Shown here piece by piece: positions 40,383 to 52,989 of a stretch of 64,000 nucleotides of DNA. The notes beneath the pieces are model-generated. The model did no database searches. It had not been told where the DNA came from and saw only the letters and a program-made list of their open reading frames with translations. How positions within the stretch are numbered: position 1 is the first letter of the stretch; every line of letters starts with the position of its first letter. This DNA is from Isoetes taiwanensis (lineage: Eukaryota > Streptophyta > Lycopodiopsida > Isoetales > Isoetaceae). The DNA lies in assembly GCA_021234155.1 (NCBI GenBank), contig JAJEKV010000592.1, forward strand, positions 62,001 to 126,000, given 5' to 3'. Both the position numbers and the translations under genes were made by a program.

Positions 40383-43300
40383 TTTCTAACATTTCAGCTC
40401 GGCAACGCCGCGGCGCGATCTTGCCTACTAGAACTTCTATTGTTTTCATAAGTATATTTGCTTTCGGCAAGATCGCGGACGCGGTCTTCCTTGCTAGGAT
40501 TTTGTAATTTCTAGATAGCGGTCTTCATAAGTGTAGCTGCTCAACAAGATGTGACGGCGGTCTTCCTTGCTAGGTTTTGTAATTTCTAGATAGCGGTCTT
40601 CATAAGTGTAGCTGCTCAACAAGATCGCTGACGTGATGCGGTGAGAGCATAGACATCTTTCTTTGCGATGTTCATGAGTACTAGTGTAGTAGGTCATTAG
40701 GTTACGCGCGACAGCGTGTTTTCTTACCCGTGCTTAAGTGCTACACAGCGTCGCGGACGCGATAGTGTGGAGTTCTATTTTAGTTGCTTGGCGGGGATGC
40801 GGTCGCGTTCTCTCGATGGTTTATACCTTTTCGTTGCACCACATTATGCGACCTACCGGGCACTCACCACGGGCTTTTGTTTACAGACACTTGCTCTCTT
40901 AGAGGACCGGATGTCGAGGCCGTCAGGTATTATAACCCCTTCCAATGAAAAATGGTGTATTGAGATTGCGAGGGCTATCACAGCACATTAAGGGTGATCC
41001 TTGAAAGGACACGTGCACATTTGAATTTGGAAAAAGGCGAGGGCGTTGAACAAGTTGGCATAGTGGTGGCAATGTGGGAAGGCACGAAGAACAATGTGCA
41101 AGATGCTATCATATGCGGCGTGAGGACACACAAGCATTGCGGTTCACGGAGTACATTTTGAAATGGCGCAATTATGACCCGTCTCGATGGCGACCCGACA
41201 AAATGAACAAAGCCGACCACGGGGAAAAGCGTCCCCGTCGGCTAAGGGTTATGGCTGGTTGTTGCCATCCTATGAATCTCTCTTTGTCGGGGAATAAAGG
41301 AAAGCGAGGGACATATTGCTCGGGTTTCGGCATGCGAGAAATGGTTTGTCTGGACAAAGCCTCCATTTGTGCCTTGAAAGCGATTCGGGGCGAAAAGATG
41401 CCCTAAAGTGATGGACACCAATTGGCTAAGGCCGTGGCCAAGAAAAAAGTGTGAAGCCTATTGCTACTTTGGGAGAGACATCAGCACCAAAGAGGTTGTT
41501 CAAGAACCACAATCCCACGATAAACCCCTCGGTATTGTTAACCCTACTCTTCCTCTTGCTATGAAGGCCCGGATAGCACTACATGCGGTGGATTTATTCC
41601 AAAAAGCTCCCTCCTTTCAAAATTAGCCTCGGGGAATCGACACCCCACGAAGATAGCCCGCGCCCAGCGGGTTCTCAAACCCCCTCGATTACGGATGCCT
41701 CCTCTAGACTAGCATTGACATGGCCCCGCTTTTGCCATTCGGTCGAGTTGAAGTTCAATCGAAGAGGAGCATAAGATGGCGAGCAAACCACTTTCGAGAA
41801 GCTTGAGCGGTTCAAAGGTTCTACCCCTTAGGGGTTAATTGGTTTACAAAGATTTCTATTTTGATTGTGAACCTGCACCAGCAAACTTGACACACGAGAA
41901 TGCGGTCAAATGACCATGTTCAAACTCTAGTTAGAAGCTTCAAGACATACCAGCGAGAGGTCCTCACCCCTGGCGGCGTCGTTCGTTTGACCCTATTACC
42001 AAGTAACTAATTCTTTATCTTTTGGACACTTTCGTTATGTAGATTTGACTGACGGTTTGTCTATCTTTCGGGAGGAGGGTGACATGGAGCAATCGGAAGA
42101 TTTGAAGGGCAAGAAATTTTATATTATTTCGGCAACCCGGTATTTCTTGTTGCACAACTCCTTTGTTCGGTCATCGGTGAGTTTGCAACAACGAGAATTT
42201 GCCAAAGTATATGTTAGAAGAAGATCGCGGGGTGCTCAGCGGAAATCTTCTGAGACAAGGAATATATAGAGTTGAGTATTCAATGCAGCGAAGTAATTGC
42301 AAACAATTGGTGTCTGAGAGAGCCAGCGATTGAAAAGCTGCAACAACTTAGTCATCGACACAAGGCTTATGGTTGCCCTCCACAAGGACCTATAGGGACG
42401 ACTAAAACTTCAGCTTGGAAGGTATTTATTTGTTTTCTACTTCGCCAAGTTCGCGGCGCAGCGATCTTGATGACCTTGAAATTGCTTACTGCGGGATTTC
42501 CATGAAATTACAGCGACCACCTTGAAAGTCACGGGAGCTTAAGGATGAAAAACAATTCATTTTTATGGATGAGAAGGTTTTCAAGAAGTTAATGGAAGTT
42601 GCGGTATGTGGGTGAGTCGTAAACTAAGTGGCGACCATGGTGACTTTCGGACAAACCATCGAAAGACTTCTTTAACAAGACACGGCTCCGGTTACTATGA
42701 GGTATGTCGAATGCGCGGAGGTGTCCACCGGTATTTTCGATGAGATTATAGAAGGCAAGACCTATTTAAAGGTGCGGTCGAGGGTTATAGCGGAGATTTG
42801 ATTGCAAACAACGGGCAGCCGACATCAGAACCCTCACTTTTATGAGGAGAAATTTTATCTTATGCCACTAATTTCTTTGCAAAAGGATTTCTATATTTTG
42901 GGCAATTGCTTAGGGCTTTTCGATTTGGTGAGCGAGAGAATCTTGGATATATCGGATCGTCTGAGAATCACGTGAAGGCTAACTATAACAAGGATCATAC
43001 ACTTGGTAACCTACACGTGGCCTTTGCTACGGGAGCCGGTCGGGGAATATTCTAAAGCCGGAGGAGGCTAGAAAAAGAAAGGAAAAGAGAAATATTGTCA
43101 TAGCGGTGACAAAGGATGGCATCCCTACTTCCTCCCAAGTGTCGGAGAATGCGACATATTTTGATATTTATTGACATCAGATCTAGGGATAAACAAGGTA
43201 TGGGATTGCAAGAAATATGAGATCTATTTACAAGGATAGCTACCAAATGAATGCAAAGTTTATCACTTGGTCATTATCATGCGCTCGTGAATTTGCCCAA

Positions 43301-44400
43301 TTGCTTATACGGTCGGGAAGCAAATTCAGGCGGTGGGTACCTATCTTTAGGTTCCTATGAAGAAATGGGATGGGAGAGCAAGCGAAGGGTGAAAGAACAT
43401 CAGTACTTTATTAGTCATATGTGCATTAACAGGGTGATGTTCGTGTGTAGCACTGTGCAACCCGAGTTGGAGCTTCACCCCTCTCTCCACGGCAAGGCTC
43501 CTAAGTCAACACCATTGCCTCCAATCACGCTAACGGTAATGGGGATGCGGCGAGAAGATAAAAAGAAATATCGGACTCTTTTACGGGCAAACCAAGATTC
43601 AAATGGCGGCAATGGAAGGAGATCTTGTATTGAAATGCCCGGCTGAAAACCTCCTATGCCTACCATATTGTTGAATGGTGGTGCTTGCCCGATAGTTGCG
43701 TTGGATTTCTTTTTGGTTGGGGCGGCTTCGTGTTTCTTTTATGCAAGGCAAAAGCGTGGCTTTAAAGTTCAGGTAAAGTGTGCGATTTCTGGGCGTTCTT
43801 TGAAGCAGCTAGATAAAATGGCCAATCAAGTCTTAGATGGGTTTGAGGAAGAGCGAAGCAGAGAATGTTGAGCGATCCAGCTCAACCCGACATCGATATC
43901 ACCAAAAACACAGATCTATCAAAGTTGGATTCCATTTTGGAAAACCTCGATGATAAGTCCTCTGAAGAGAATGCAAGAAACAAAGCGCTTGCTTGAAGAG
44001 GCGGAAAAAGGTATAGAAGCCACGGAGCCCACTTTTCAAAAATTGAGTGCACTTAATGAGAAGCTTGATGGGTACATGCCTTTCTTGTGAGGCGAACATA
44101 AGTTTGAATCGTGGAAGTAGAACACATGGAAGCAGAACCACCCCAGCACATGGAAGCGGACCAACGGCACATGGAAGTGACCAAGATGAGGTTCTTGGGA
44201 CACAGGAGCATGGTACGGCAAAAGCGAAGCTCTCTCATCCAGCCGGAGAATGCTCTTGCATCGGAGAAGGAACTTATAGCGGGGGGCGGTCACGGTGGGC
44301 AGTGAAAGAATGGGAGCACTGATTCACATCTAGCCGCATCGCAAAGGCCATGGGTGTTGTACTTCCGAGGTCCGCAAGGTTATTGAGAGATGGACACAAC
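40383..44400 (+). other. decayed, unidentified coding-like region
   Basis: Several plus-strand frames have protein-like composition but are broken and match no family I can name. They lie at 41,074-41,406 (Cys-, Arg- and Lys-rich, with CARCYHM), 41,408-41,774, 42,027-42,268 (KGKKFYIISATRYFLLHNSF), 42,290-42,504 and 43,251-43,870. A short repeat of CACATGGAAG(C/T)(G/A)GA occurs at 44,125-44,185. A 76-bp tandem duplication sits at 40,481-40,626. The run most likely represents an old transposon or pseudogene whose first exon is the one at 40,351. Confidence 0.35.
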
Positions 44401-45057
44401 ACAAGCTATGGAATTGGGTAGAGAGCATGTCACCGCATGGCCAATGAAATGGGTGTGATACACGATCAAGTATCGGAAACACAATCGAATAATTATTTCC
44501 TTCAATCGATAATTATGTTGTATATTACTTCCTTCAATGGAAATTTTGTTTCTAAATTTTGGTTTTGTCTTTACCCATACCTTTTACCATATGTTTAATG
44601 CTAAAAATAATAATGCGACATGATCCTCTGTAACAATTATATGGCTTTAAATCTTTGAATTTTGTGTGATATCCTTGCTCCTCGGTACCTTCTTTTAACA
44701 CAATGCTCTCATATGGTTTTAATAAAGGCTCATTATTTTTGTCTCCTTTCAATTTCTGCGAAGAAAGATGGCGTTCGCTTCTTCGCGAGAAGTTTTAACA
44801 CTCCCTCCTACTACGTTCTACTAGCGGTGAACCTTTGTATTAGCTGTAAAAATTATATTTCGAATAACAACTGAAGCATTTGCAGAATTTGTGCAAAAAA
44901 GCGCCAACTTTTACTCAATTGGTAGTAGTTTTTGCACTATATGGCTACCAGCTAACCTATTTCATGCTAAAGCGAGAATTCCAAATTTCTCTAATTAATG
45001 AATTCATGCTTTGTTTAAAGGGGATTGTCTAATAGATCTTTTAGGCCTCCCATAGAC

Positions 45058-45064
<7 letters not shown>

Positions 45065-45148
<84 letters not shown>
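45065..45148. repeat. (CT)n microsatellite, 84 bp
   Basis: Uninterrupted CT run whose right end is the left end of LINE D. The minus-strand Arg-Glu frame across it is an artefact. Confidence 0.97.
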
Positions 45149-45150
<2 letters not shown>

Positions 45151-45704
45151 TTAATGGGCACCATATGTCCGATCTCACATGCATAGAAAGTGGGTGGGCC
45201 CCAAGCTTATTTGCTTGCTTCATTGTCCAGGAACAAGCTTTAGCCTATTGCATCAATTCGCGACGGTCCCACAGTCTGGGATTGAGACGGTAGATGGGGC
45301 GGCCCGCCAATTGCAGCGAGCGAGACTATGTTGTTGCGATTACGATGTTATTGAAGATGAAAGCCATACTCTTACGAAAGGTTTTGCTTTTGAGATAGTC
45401 CCAATCATTTTTTAGACCTTAGCATTCCATTCCACGCTTCATTAACTTCTCAAAGACACCATCATTGCCATGACTTGGCATTATATATACTTGAGGTTCT
45501 AGATAAGCGTCGCAATTCTGGAGCCCTCGGTAGTCATTATCTAAGCTTGTCTAGTATCATCATTCTGCAAAGGTTTTTCCCTTGAAAACCTTTCTTCGGT
45601 GGGTTTTTAATCCTAGTAGTAATGATTGTACTAGCCCATTGTATGGGTCCCATGACCTATTGGTCTCCGTGGACGTTAAAAAACTATTCTATTCTATTCT
45701 ATTT
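45149..45704 (+). mobile_element. LINE D: severely 5'-truncated LINE of the same lineage
   Basis: Only the last ~550 bp remain. A block reading CCCDYDVIEDESHTL (about 45,330-45,373) corresponds to the EDE-H zinc-knuckle region of LINE B and C. The 3' end GACCTATTGGTCTCCGTGGACG matches the GACC...GGTCTC...GACG signature of the others and is followed by an (ATTCT)n tail. The 5' end abuts the (CT)n tract; the 3' flank is not CT. Confidence 0.7.
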
Positions 45705-45709
45705 TCAAT

Positions 45710-47400
45710 TTTTGTCAAAATGTTAATGGCCATCGATCCGCACAATACCGGATTATACCATCGAGCAATGGCTCAATCAACATAACAAAAAAAACCCAAA
45801 ACATGCACAAAAAATTATTAAAATAGATGATATCAATAAACCCGCAATATTTGCATCCGGTATGGCATGGTTGGACCAAGATTTGGGGCTTGTATCATAT
45901 GACAAATCATATGCAAGGGCATATTTTCACTAAATCGAAGCTTGTTAGCGGGTAAAGGTGGGCGGCCAAAAATCGGTTGTGGGTGACGTTTTTGTGGGCT
46001 TCTCGCGGTGCATGGTATGAGGATAGAAGGAAAGGGCTGCGCATATGGGCATGTTTCTTGGGCAGACAAGTCACGGTTTCATGCTGCTGTCGTCGATTCA
46101 AACCTATTTAGGTTGGATCCAAGCGAGGTTCAGGGGCATTCAGGTCGGATTTAAGGCTATCTCAATGTTGTAGTTTGATTATCACTCTGTTTGAAGGCGT
46201 GTTGAGAGGACACGAGGCATCCGCACTAAGGCGGCAAGGGCACGTGATACTCGTGTATCCACATTCGAACAAAAACAACAAGGCGTAGCAAAGGCGTGTT
46301 TTTACGAATGGCACCCTTCAATTGTATGAACAACTCTCGTGGTTTTGGTTGGGCTTCGAACGCCTGGAGGTTGGGTTTCTCCGGCCCTGGTTCTGTGTTG
46401 TTTTTTGGTGGGCCCGCCAAGCTCCCGCGGCGCGATATGGGCAAATATGGGCGGATTGTAGCTACTAGGCTTTTGGCGGATATATGGGATTTCACATCGC
46501 AGACCCGCGAATGAGCTTTGCGACTCCATACGGCTATTATAATGTATATTCATACATAGTATACTTCAATCTATACACATAAAAATGCACATAACACCAT
46601 TGCATTCACAAAAGACACATAAGAACAAATGAGAGTGAAGAACAGATAAGAAGAACTTAGAGTCAAGTAGTGATATTTACTGAGAACGTGCCATAACACA
46701 AACAAGACTGCAATTTCAGCAGAAAGTACATGCTTGAACAACAAAACTCAACAAACTAGGTTTCCAAATTTGGTCGAAGAAGAACTGCAACACGAGGCAG
46801 CCCCGCTTATCTCCACCAACAAGATCCCGCCTTTATCTTGTAGAGTCATGTCTATCCTGAGCCTCATCGGCCAAAGAATAATCCTTTAGAAACCATAGCC
46901 ATAGTTGGAAACCAAGTGCTGGAGTAGCCATAGCTAGAAACCGAACATGTATCTAAACCCCAGGAAGCCAAGCTTTATGCAAAACTCGACCACAATTTCG
47001 AGCCTCTTGTTTTTACGGGCCGGTAAGCGAAAAGCGTAAGCTTACCCTCTCGTGACTTTTGCCCCAGAAGTTGAAATACAGCTTGAAGAAGGCCTGATCT
47101 TCCCTCACAAAATCAAACAATGGCCTCACCGCATCGCCGCTGGCCCTCATTGCCTCATCTCCTGCGCCTGCATCGCCTCATCTGCCCAGCTCCACCGCCC
47201 ACCATGCTCGGACGCGGCCACCATGAATTTGCAAAATTACCCAAAGGTCCAAAAAAATTCTAACAAAACCCTAACCCCTATTTTCAGCCAAACCATTCAC
47301 ATTCGGCTCAAAAGCATAGAACATAGTCTCAACTATAGGGTTTTTTTGTGCGAAGATAGAAGGAAAGACAACGAAAATCAGAAAGAGAAGAGGTGTCAAA
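45710..47400. other. intergenic stretch, nothing recognised
   Basis: Frames at 46,226-46,553 and 47,052-47,480 are open but have no recognisable composition or splice context. Around 47,150-47,215 the sequence is GC-rich with GCATCGCC-type steps. Confidence 0.4.
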
Positions 47401-47402
47401 AG

Positions 47403-48094
47403 TCAACTGGACCTGACTCTCAACAGAAATACAAGAAATACCGTCAATGGACAGACTTCTATTGTTTTGAACATTTGTAAATTTTGTCTATCATCCTCTC
47501 TGCTAGCAGAAAAGGTAACCTGTCCCTTTCCAAAATTTGGCCAAATATTAAAATTTGCCATTGAATCTACTTTTAGGCCTTGCACAATATGCTCATATTT
47601 CAGAATTGCTTCACAATCTGTTGGTTGTAGTTGCTGCGAGCAAATAGCATGTGACAACTTGTAATTGCATCTTTAAACAAATATTGCTCCAGTAGCTCCA
47701 AATCTAGATTAAATTGTAATCACCAGAAATAAAATCTATTATTAACCCTACAGAAAATTCAGGGCTAACTGAGGAGCTTTCATTATATATTAACGAGGTT
47801 TTGTACTAGTTTGTTATTCAACTTTGTTGGCAAGGCCAGCATGAAATTTGCAGCAGGATCTCCAGACCATCCTTTTTTAGCTTGAGTTTTGAATTTGATA
47901 TTAGCCCCAGTTCTCATGAGACCACCTGTTCATATATCATATCACAGAAGTAATGCAGTGTCAATAAAGAACCTTTGTAACAAAACCCCGCAGTGTCAAT
48001 TCCTTTGATTAGATGAGATCAGAACTTAGGCACCTAATACCTTTTAATTTGCTGCATCCCTGCCCAGTATCTTTGTATTCGACAAAAAGCTTTC
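47403..48094 (-). CDS. group of exons of an unidentified gene
   Basis: Three minus-strand blocks join in phase. Exon a (48,041-48,094; acceptor AATAAAG, donor G|GTATTAG) reads KLFVEYKDTGQGCSKLK. Exon b (about 47,813-47,925; acceptor GAACAG) continues GGLMRTGANIKFKTQ and then GWSGDPAANFMLALPTK. Exon c (from 47,633; acceptor CTCGCAG) reads QLQPTDCEAILKYEHIVQGL and either splices at 47,520 or runs to a stop at 47,403. Phases across a-b (1+2) and b-c (0) agree, which favours real exons over chance. The family is not recognised. D-T-G-x-G-x-S resembles the nucleotide-binding loop of GHKL ATPases such as the meiotic topoisomerase VIB-like protein, but this is speculation. The 5' exons are missing: the four-pass gene ends only 134 bp upstream. 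A gene fragment is therefore possible. Confidence 0.45.
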
Positions 48095-48227
48095 CTTTAT
48101 TAGGGGATGGACATGCCAGCTAACATCGGACGAGGTTTAACCAAGGCAAAAAGGAGAGAAGAGCGTGCATTGCTGATGCAACTAAGAATATAAGATCAGT
48201 TTACACTTACTGGTCAGATTTTTTTCT

Positions 48228-50445
48228 TCATTTTTCCCACAATTCCTTTGCTGCCCTCTTTTCGGATTTAGGATTATGGGACCTGTAATCAGAAGAGTTT
48301 TTAATCAGGCTTTGAAAACGTGAAAATAAGTAGTTTGCTTCCATACTTGAAAATATTTTATTCTCTATGCTATAACGTGTTAAGCAACATGATTAAGAGG
48401 CATTATACCCACCATAGCAATGCTTAATTACACAACTAATTGAAGCGAGAAAATGGAATCCATTCTAAATTTCACGAGATGTTGGAAGAACTACACTCAT
48501 AGCACATGACCTAAGTAAAGCCTACACATTTTAGCTCACCTAAATGCTAATTGAAATATGAATGTACCTTCTCCATATAAATATCAAAAGTTAGTTGTGA
48601 TAGGATGCAGTTACCCTTGAGCAATTTTTCCCAGTGCAACTTCACGGCTGCGTTCTGTCTCTTCCAAAGTCTGCAGTCATTATTAAGATTTTTATGTACG
48701 ATTAAATTCTAGTGACCTGTATGGTGAAATGATATCTTAATTTAAATGACTGTGACAAGACAGTTAAAAGATCAGGTAGCTGCAGGCAATAGCCTCCTAC
48801 ACATCTGCAGTCCAAGAAATATCTCTATATATATACAGAAAAGAAGATCCTGTATTGCTTGCAGCCGAACGTACACCAACCAAAATCACATAATAGAAGC
48901 TAAATCATGGTGCTAGATGATGCAAATCACATCTGAACTATGTGTATATGCATCCTCATACAATCTAGACGGTACAAAAAATAAAAGTTAGCTTACTTCA
49001 TATGTAAAGGAAGGGTCACATTGCCGTATCATTATCCCTGCAAAAATTGCAAGAACCTGCAAATCAACAGATCATTTTATGTCCACACAGGGAGAAGTAA
49101 AACATGAACTAAAATCATTAGTTCTGAAATTTGGCTTTACTGTAAGTCTAACAATTGCATACTATGTATCAGGCTCTGATATTGCATTGGAACCATCCCA
49201 TCAAACAAGAAGTTTACTGGCTTACATAAAAACGAATAAAAATAGTAATATGGTAATGTAGATTCTCTCACGAATCTAGCATGTCGAACAATAATGGATT
49301 ATGTTATTATTTTCATAGCAAATTTGTTCATGAAGACGAGCACAAAAATGACCAACCTCTGCAATTGAAAGGGCAAAAGATACCCACATTGCTGAGCTGA
49401 AAAGCTTATCTACCTATAAAGGAGAATGCACATAGGATATTAGAACACCATGCAGTCTTTTTGAAAAGAAGCTTTTAACTTTCACCTTTTCCTCAGTAAA
49501 TCGTGTTGACTGAAAACTGTTCACAGTGGATGTCCTCTGCCATAAAAGCATACACCTAGAGCGTTACCACTATCGTATTAGTAATAAAAACTTCTAGCTT
49601 TGCTGCTGGAATATTATTAGCAAAATTCTAAAAAAATGCCATGTACATCATATTGCAAACATAGTGTGCATTGATGATCACTATTATCTTAACATCTAGG
49701 AGCATGCAACTATCGACGTGGTTCTATCCTATTAGACACATTTCTTTTCTCCACTGAAATTGGCAATAAGCTGAAAAGTGAATGTAATCCTTTACTCATA
49801 AACAATGGAACAAAAAGCACCAATTACCTTTGAGAACAAGGCCAGGGCAAAAGCACCAGAGCCAACTGCTGCAATAATGACAAAGATGACACTAGCAATA
49901 AATGACATTTTAGATGTTTTCACGATGCCCAATGCTCCTGTTAGGATGGTCACAACTCCTAGAATTATTAAGCACCTGTTGATGATTACACACTCTTGTC
50001 AAAAAAGCTACATGCTTGGCAAAGACAAAAGCAAATGCCATGAGACAAAATCTACTAAAAAACTGTTAGCTAAATAATGAGTTTGCCAAAGACATGACTA
50101 TGTTTTCATTCTATTACTTATAAAAGTAAGGAATTAATTTTTTCTAAGCTCTCACCAACCAAGAGACTGTTATTGCCCGGCCTTGTATTTCTATTACCAT
50201 CGCCAACATCAATGCTCCGCATAACTGGACCAAAATAAAAAACTAAAGGTGAGGAGCTTCGCTTGAAAAATTAAGTAACCTTAAAGCATAAGATACAAAA
50301 GTTTAAGACTTGAGAACATATGTCTAAGCCAACATCAAGATAGAGAAAGCTATTGAATGAAGTAACTCACCATGATAAAGACATTAAGAATCCTTAAAGA
50401 GACGAGCAAAGAAGTGCTTCTTTGTGATTCCCTTAATAATGGCAT
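48228..50445 (-). CDS. eight-exon gene for a 188-residue four-pass membrane protein
   Basis: Coding exons on the minus strand: 50,371-50,445; 50,160-50,224; 49,828-49,975; 49,486-49,536; 49,357-49,413; 48,997-49,056; 48,615-48,670; 48,228-48,282. All use GT donors and AG acceptors. The lengths sum to 567 nt (188 codons plus TGA), and all phases match with no internal stop. Hydrophobic segments lie at residues ~12-36, 48-65 (LIILGVVTILTGALGIV), 71-94 and 121-142. A charged ~45-residue tail ends KELWEK. This four-pass layout is tetraspanin-like, but the loop between segments 3 and 4 is only ~26 residues and lacks the Cys-Cys-Gly motif, so I do not assign it to that family. The start is the ATG at 50,445 (A at -3); upstream leader exons are listed separately. 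The molecular function is unknown. Intact splice signals suggest a live gene. Confidence 0.8.
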
Positions 50446-52240
50446 TTTGTTTCTTTGGTCTGCAAGCCCAGTGAATTCACTCCATTCAAAAGCATCTATA
50501 CAAGACGCTTGCCACAATTTTTGGGCAGAAGGGTAACAAAAAATATGGTCAATAGCTTCTATTAATGAACATGAGACAAACTTCATACCTTATTATGGAC
50601 TTTTTCAAGCAATAAGAAGCTGCAAAAGATGGACCACCAGTGGTAAAATTTGGAGTCCACAGCCTAACCCACCTTGCATCTACAAGAGAAATGGGAGAAT
50701 AGCATAAAAGCCGGTTTCAAATTAGAAACGGGTACGCATTCCAGGTTCAAATAAATTTTGCGCGAAAGAAATTCTCAAGCCTAGGATAAAATAAGTTAGA
50801 GCTCTACAGCATTCACTGTGTAAAACAGGGGTAAGTACATTTTGTTCCTGATTTTCCTCCATTTTAATATAATGCTTCATAGTTGATATCTATCACAAGT
50901 GATTATCAGTTGGTATAGATCTTAAAAATATTGTCTTGCTATTTTCTAATAATAAGAACGTCAGTAACTATTAGATTATAAGATATCTTATGCAATCTTC
51001 AGCATAAACGACCTTTTACCATCAAGATAAACATGCTTGCAGTTTTAAAATGCAGGAATCGACATTTTTGCTAGTATTATTTCTGTTTCTTGCTCATTGT
51101 TAATGGTAGCTACACTGCATATCAAAATCTTGAACTGGTGCTCCAGTTGATAGATAAAAGTCACCCTTCTCTTCTAAAATGAAGCTTTTGCTCAGAATAT
51201 ATACTTTAGATACAGAATAATTGGTATCGTGTGAAAAACACTAACCATCCAAGAAAGAGATTCTATCTTGATTACAGAGACAGCATTTTATATTTGTACA
51301 ATTTATGTCCCTGCAGGTTTATGAAATTGGAAGAAATGAGATTAAACCTCTCATGCGATTTATACCATCTGAAGCCAAATTGATCTCTTTCTTTTAGGCA
51401 CGCCTATAAACTAATCACCTATCTAAGGGGCAGAAATCAAAAAGAGGAAAATGACAGATGGTGCAGCAGTAGTGAACTTGCATTTTAGGAGGATACAAAG
51501 ATACAGAGAATTAGATGATCCTTTAGGACTCCTGTTCTAGATGCAATATTGCATGTGGTTGGCTTCGCAAAACTTTCTTTTAAAAGTCTCGTCATCCTGA
51601 ACATTTGCATAAGCTCTTATTATGCAGCTGGGCAAATGAGATTTGGTTGGATTCTTTGGCAACCTCATTGGATATATAGGCCTTGTCATAAGCTCTGAGC
51701 ATTCCCTTTGCATTTTTGTTTGACCTAGGGAATGACTAGATGCCAAGAGCACCAGATGCCCATTTTGAGAAAGTTTGAGATCTTAATTTTTCTGCGCATG
51801 TCTTCTTTGAAATTAAGGTGGATGCATAAGGACATTTTTCAGGGTTTAAGAATCCCTGTCTACCAAAAAGAAAAAAAGCCAAAATGCTGTTAGATAGCCT
51901 AAGTCAGTGCATTGGAAGCCCTTTGTAATGGATGTCTTGCGATACACAATAGGCAAGATGAATGCAAAAAGTTGATGACTGAGACTCATAACTTACCTTA
52001 TGATCTTCAGGATATATACCATCTGCATCCCTTTATTTCCCCGACAGGCGCCACCCTTCCTCATTCTGTTTCAAAAGGAGAATAGAAACAAAACCTTCAG
52101 TTCTAAGAATGAGCTGCAAAAAGGGACAGGGTGTCACCTTTTAGAAGCTGCATTCTCAAATTCGATCTGGTATCCGCCAACCGTAATACGCTAATGACGT
52201 GGTATCTACAAGAATATAATAGCATGCACACCGGAGCCAT
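50446..52240 (-). other. 5' leader exons and introns of the four-pass membrane protein gene
   Basis: On the minus strand a strong donor (CATAAG|GTAAGT) ends an exon at 51,997. A 31-nt exon at 50,589-50,619 is bounded by TTTGCAG and AAG|GTATGA. The first coding exon starts at 50,459 after CTTGCAG. Joined, these give a leader with a short upstream frame that is out of frame with the main ATG. The region is otherwise AT-rich and intron-like. The leader is inferred from splice signals only. Confidence 0.45.
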
Positions 52241-52442
52241 TACGCCCCCAAAATAGATTTGGGCGTAGGTGGGCCGGAAAATTTATTCGGTCTATGGTCT
52301 GAGGGGCGTTGTTTTTTTGTCTCTGCTTTGCATGGTCAGAAATAGCAATTCTTGGGTTCATAGGTGCTAAGAACAGCCCGATGTAGGCGGCCGGACAGCT
52401 GGAGCCGCGTTCAAATGTTGCCTCTAGCGAAATAGGCCTGCG

Positions 52443-52628
52443 ATGGCATCTTGGGTTTCTTCTTCGTTCTTGTTGCTTCTGATTACAACTGCGACCTCCA
52501 CCCATTTCAGTTCTTGCCTTTTTTTCGCCATTGCAAATGCATCAGTTGGATGCAGAAATTATTGCCCGAAAGTTTTCTCTGAATTTGCGTCATGTAGAAG
52601 CCTGTTTTGCTGCTTTTGCCGGAGTTGA
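52443..52628 (+). CDS. small secreted cysteine-rich peptide candidate
   Basis: A 61-residue frame with ATG in a strong plant context (GCGATGGC). Residues 4-15 (WVSSSFLLLLIT) form a short hydrophobic core typical of a signal peptide, with a possible second hydrophobic patch (SCLFFAIANA). The C-terminal half has six cysteines, spaced C-x3-C-x9-C-x4-CC-x-C, within about 24 residues. Small plant defence or signalling peptides look like this, but no known family spacing is matched. It lies head to head with the four-pass membrane protein gene, whose leader begins upstream of 52,000 on the other strand, so the ~200 bp between could be a shared promoter. A chance frame remains possible. Confidence 0.35.
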   Translation: MASWVSSSFLLLLITTATSTHFSSCLFFAIANASVGCRNYCPKVFSEFASCRSLFCCFCRS

Positions 52629-52989
52629 TTTGTTGGATGGATTGCCATGAACGTTTTTGTTTTAGCAAGTAGAGAATGTGGTTTATGCTTGCTTTGCTTC
52701 CATTTCAGTTGTAGCAAGCAGAGAACATTTCGGCCCTCTTATATCATCTTCAGTGCTTCCTTCCACTGGCCTTTGGATTTGCGAGAACATTTTTCATCCC
52801 TGGTAGTTGTTACCAGATATCCTATCTTGGTTTAGGTGTGGTAGATTGTGCACCTTCAGATAGATTGTGCTCTGAGAGATTGTGCAGCTTCCGGCAGCTT
52901 GTGGACTGATTGCAAAAATATTTTCTTGCCTTGCCAATGAATGGTTGATGGCACTGTATTTCTGATTCGCAGACGTATTTTTATACATG

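Noticed and set aside
47052-47480. 142-residue plus-strand protein
   Set aside because: Overlaps minus-strand exon sequence, has no recognisable domain and shows low-complexity composition at its start.
48228-50445. Assignment to the tetraspanin family
   Set aside because: Four membrane segments fit, but the loop between segments 3 and 4 is too short and lacks the Cys-Cys-Gly motif.
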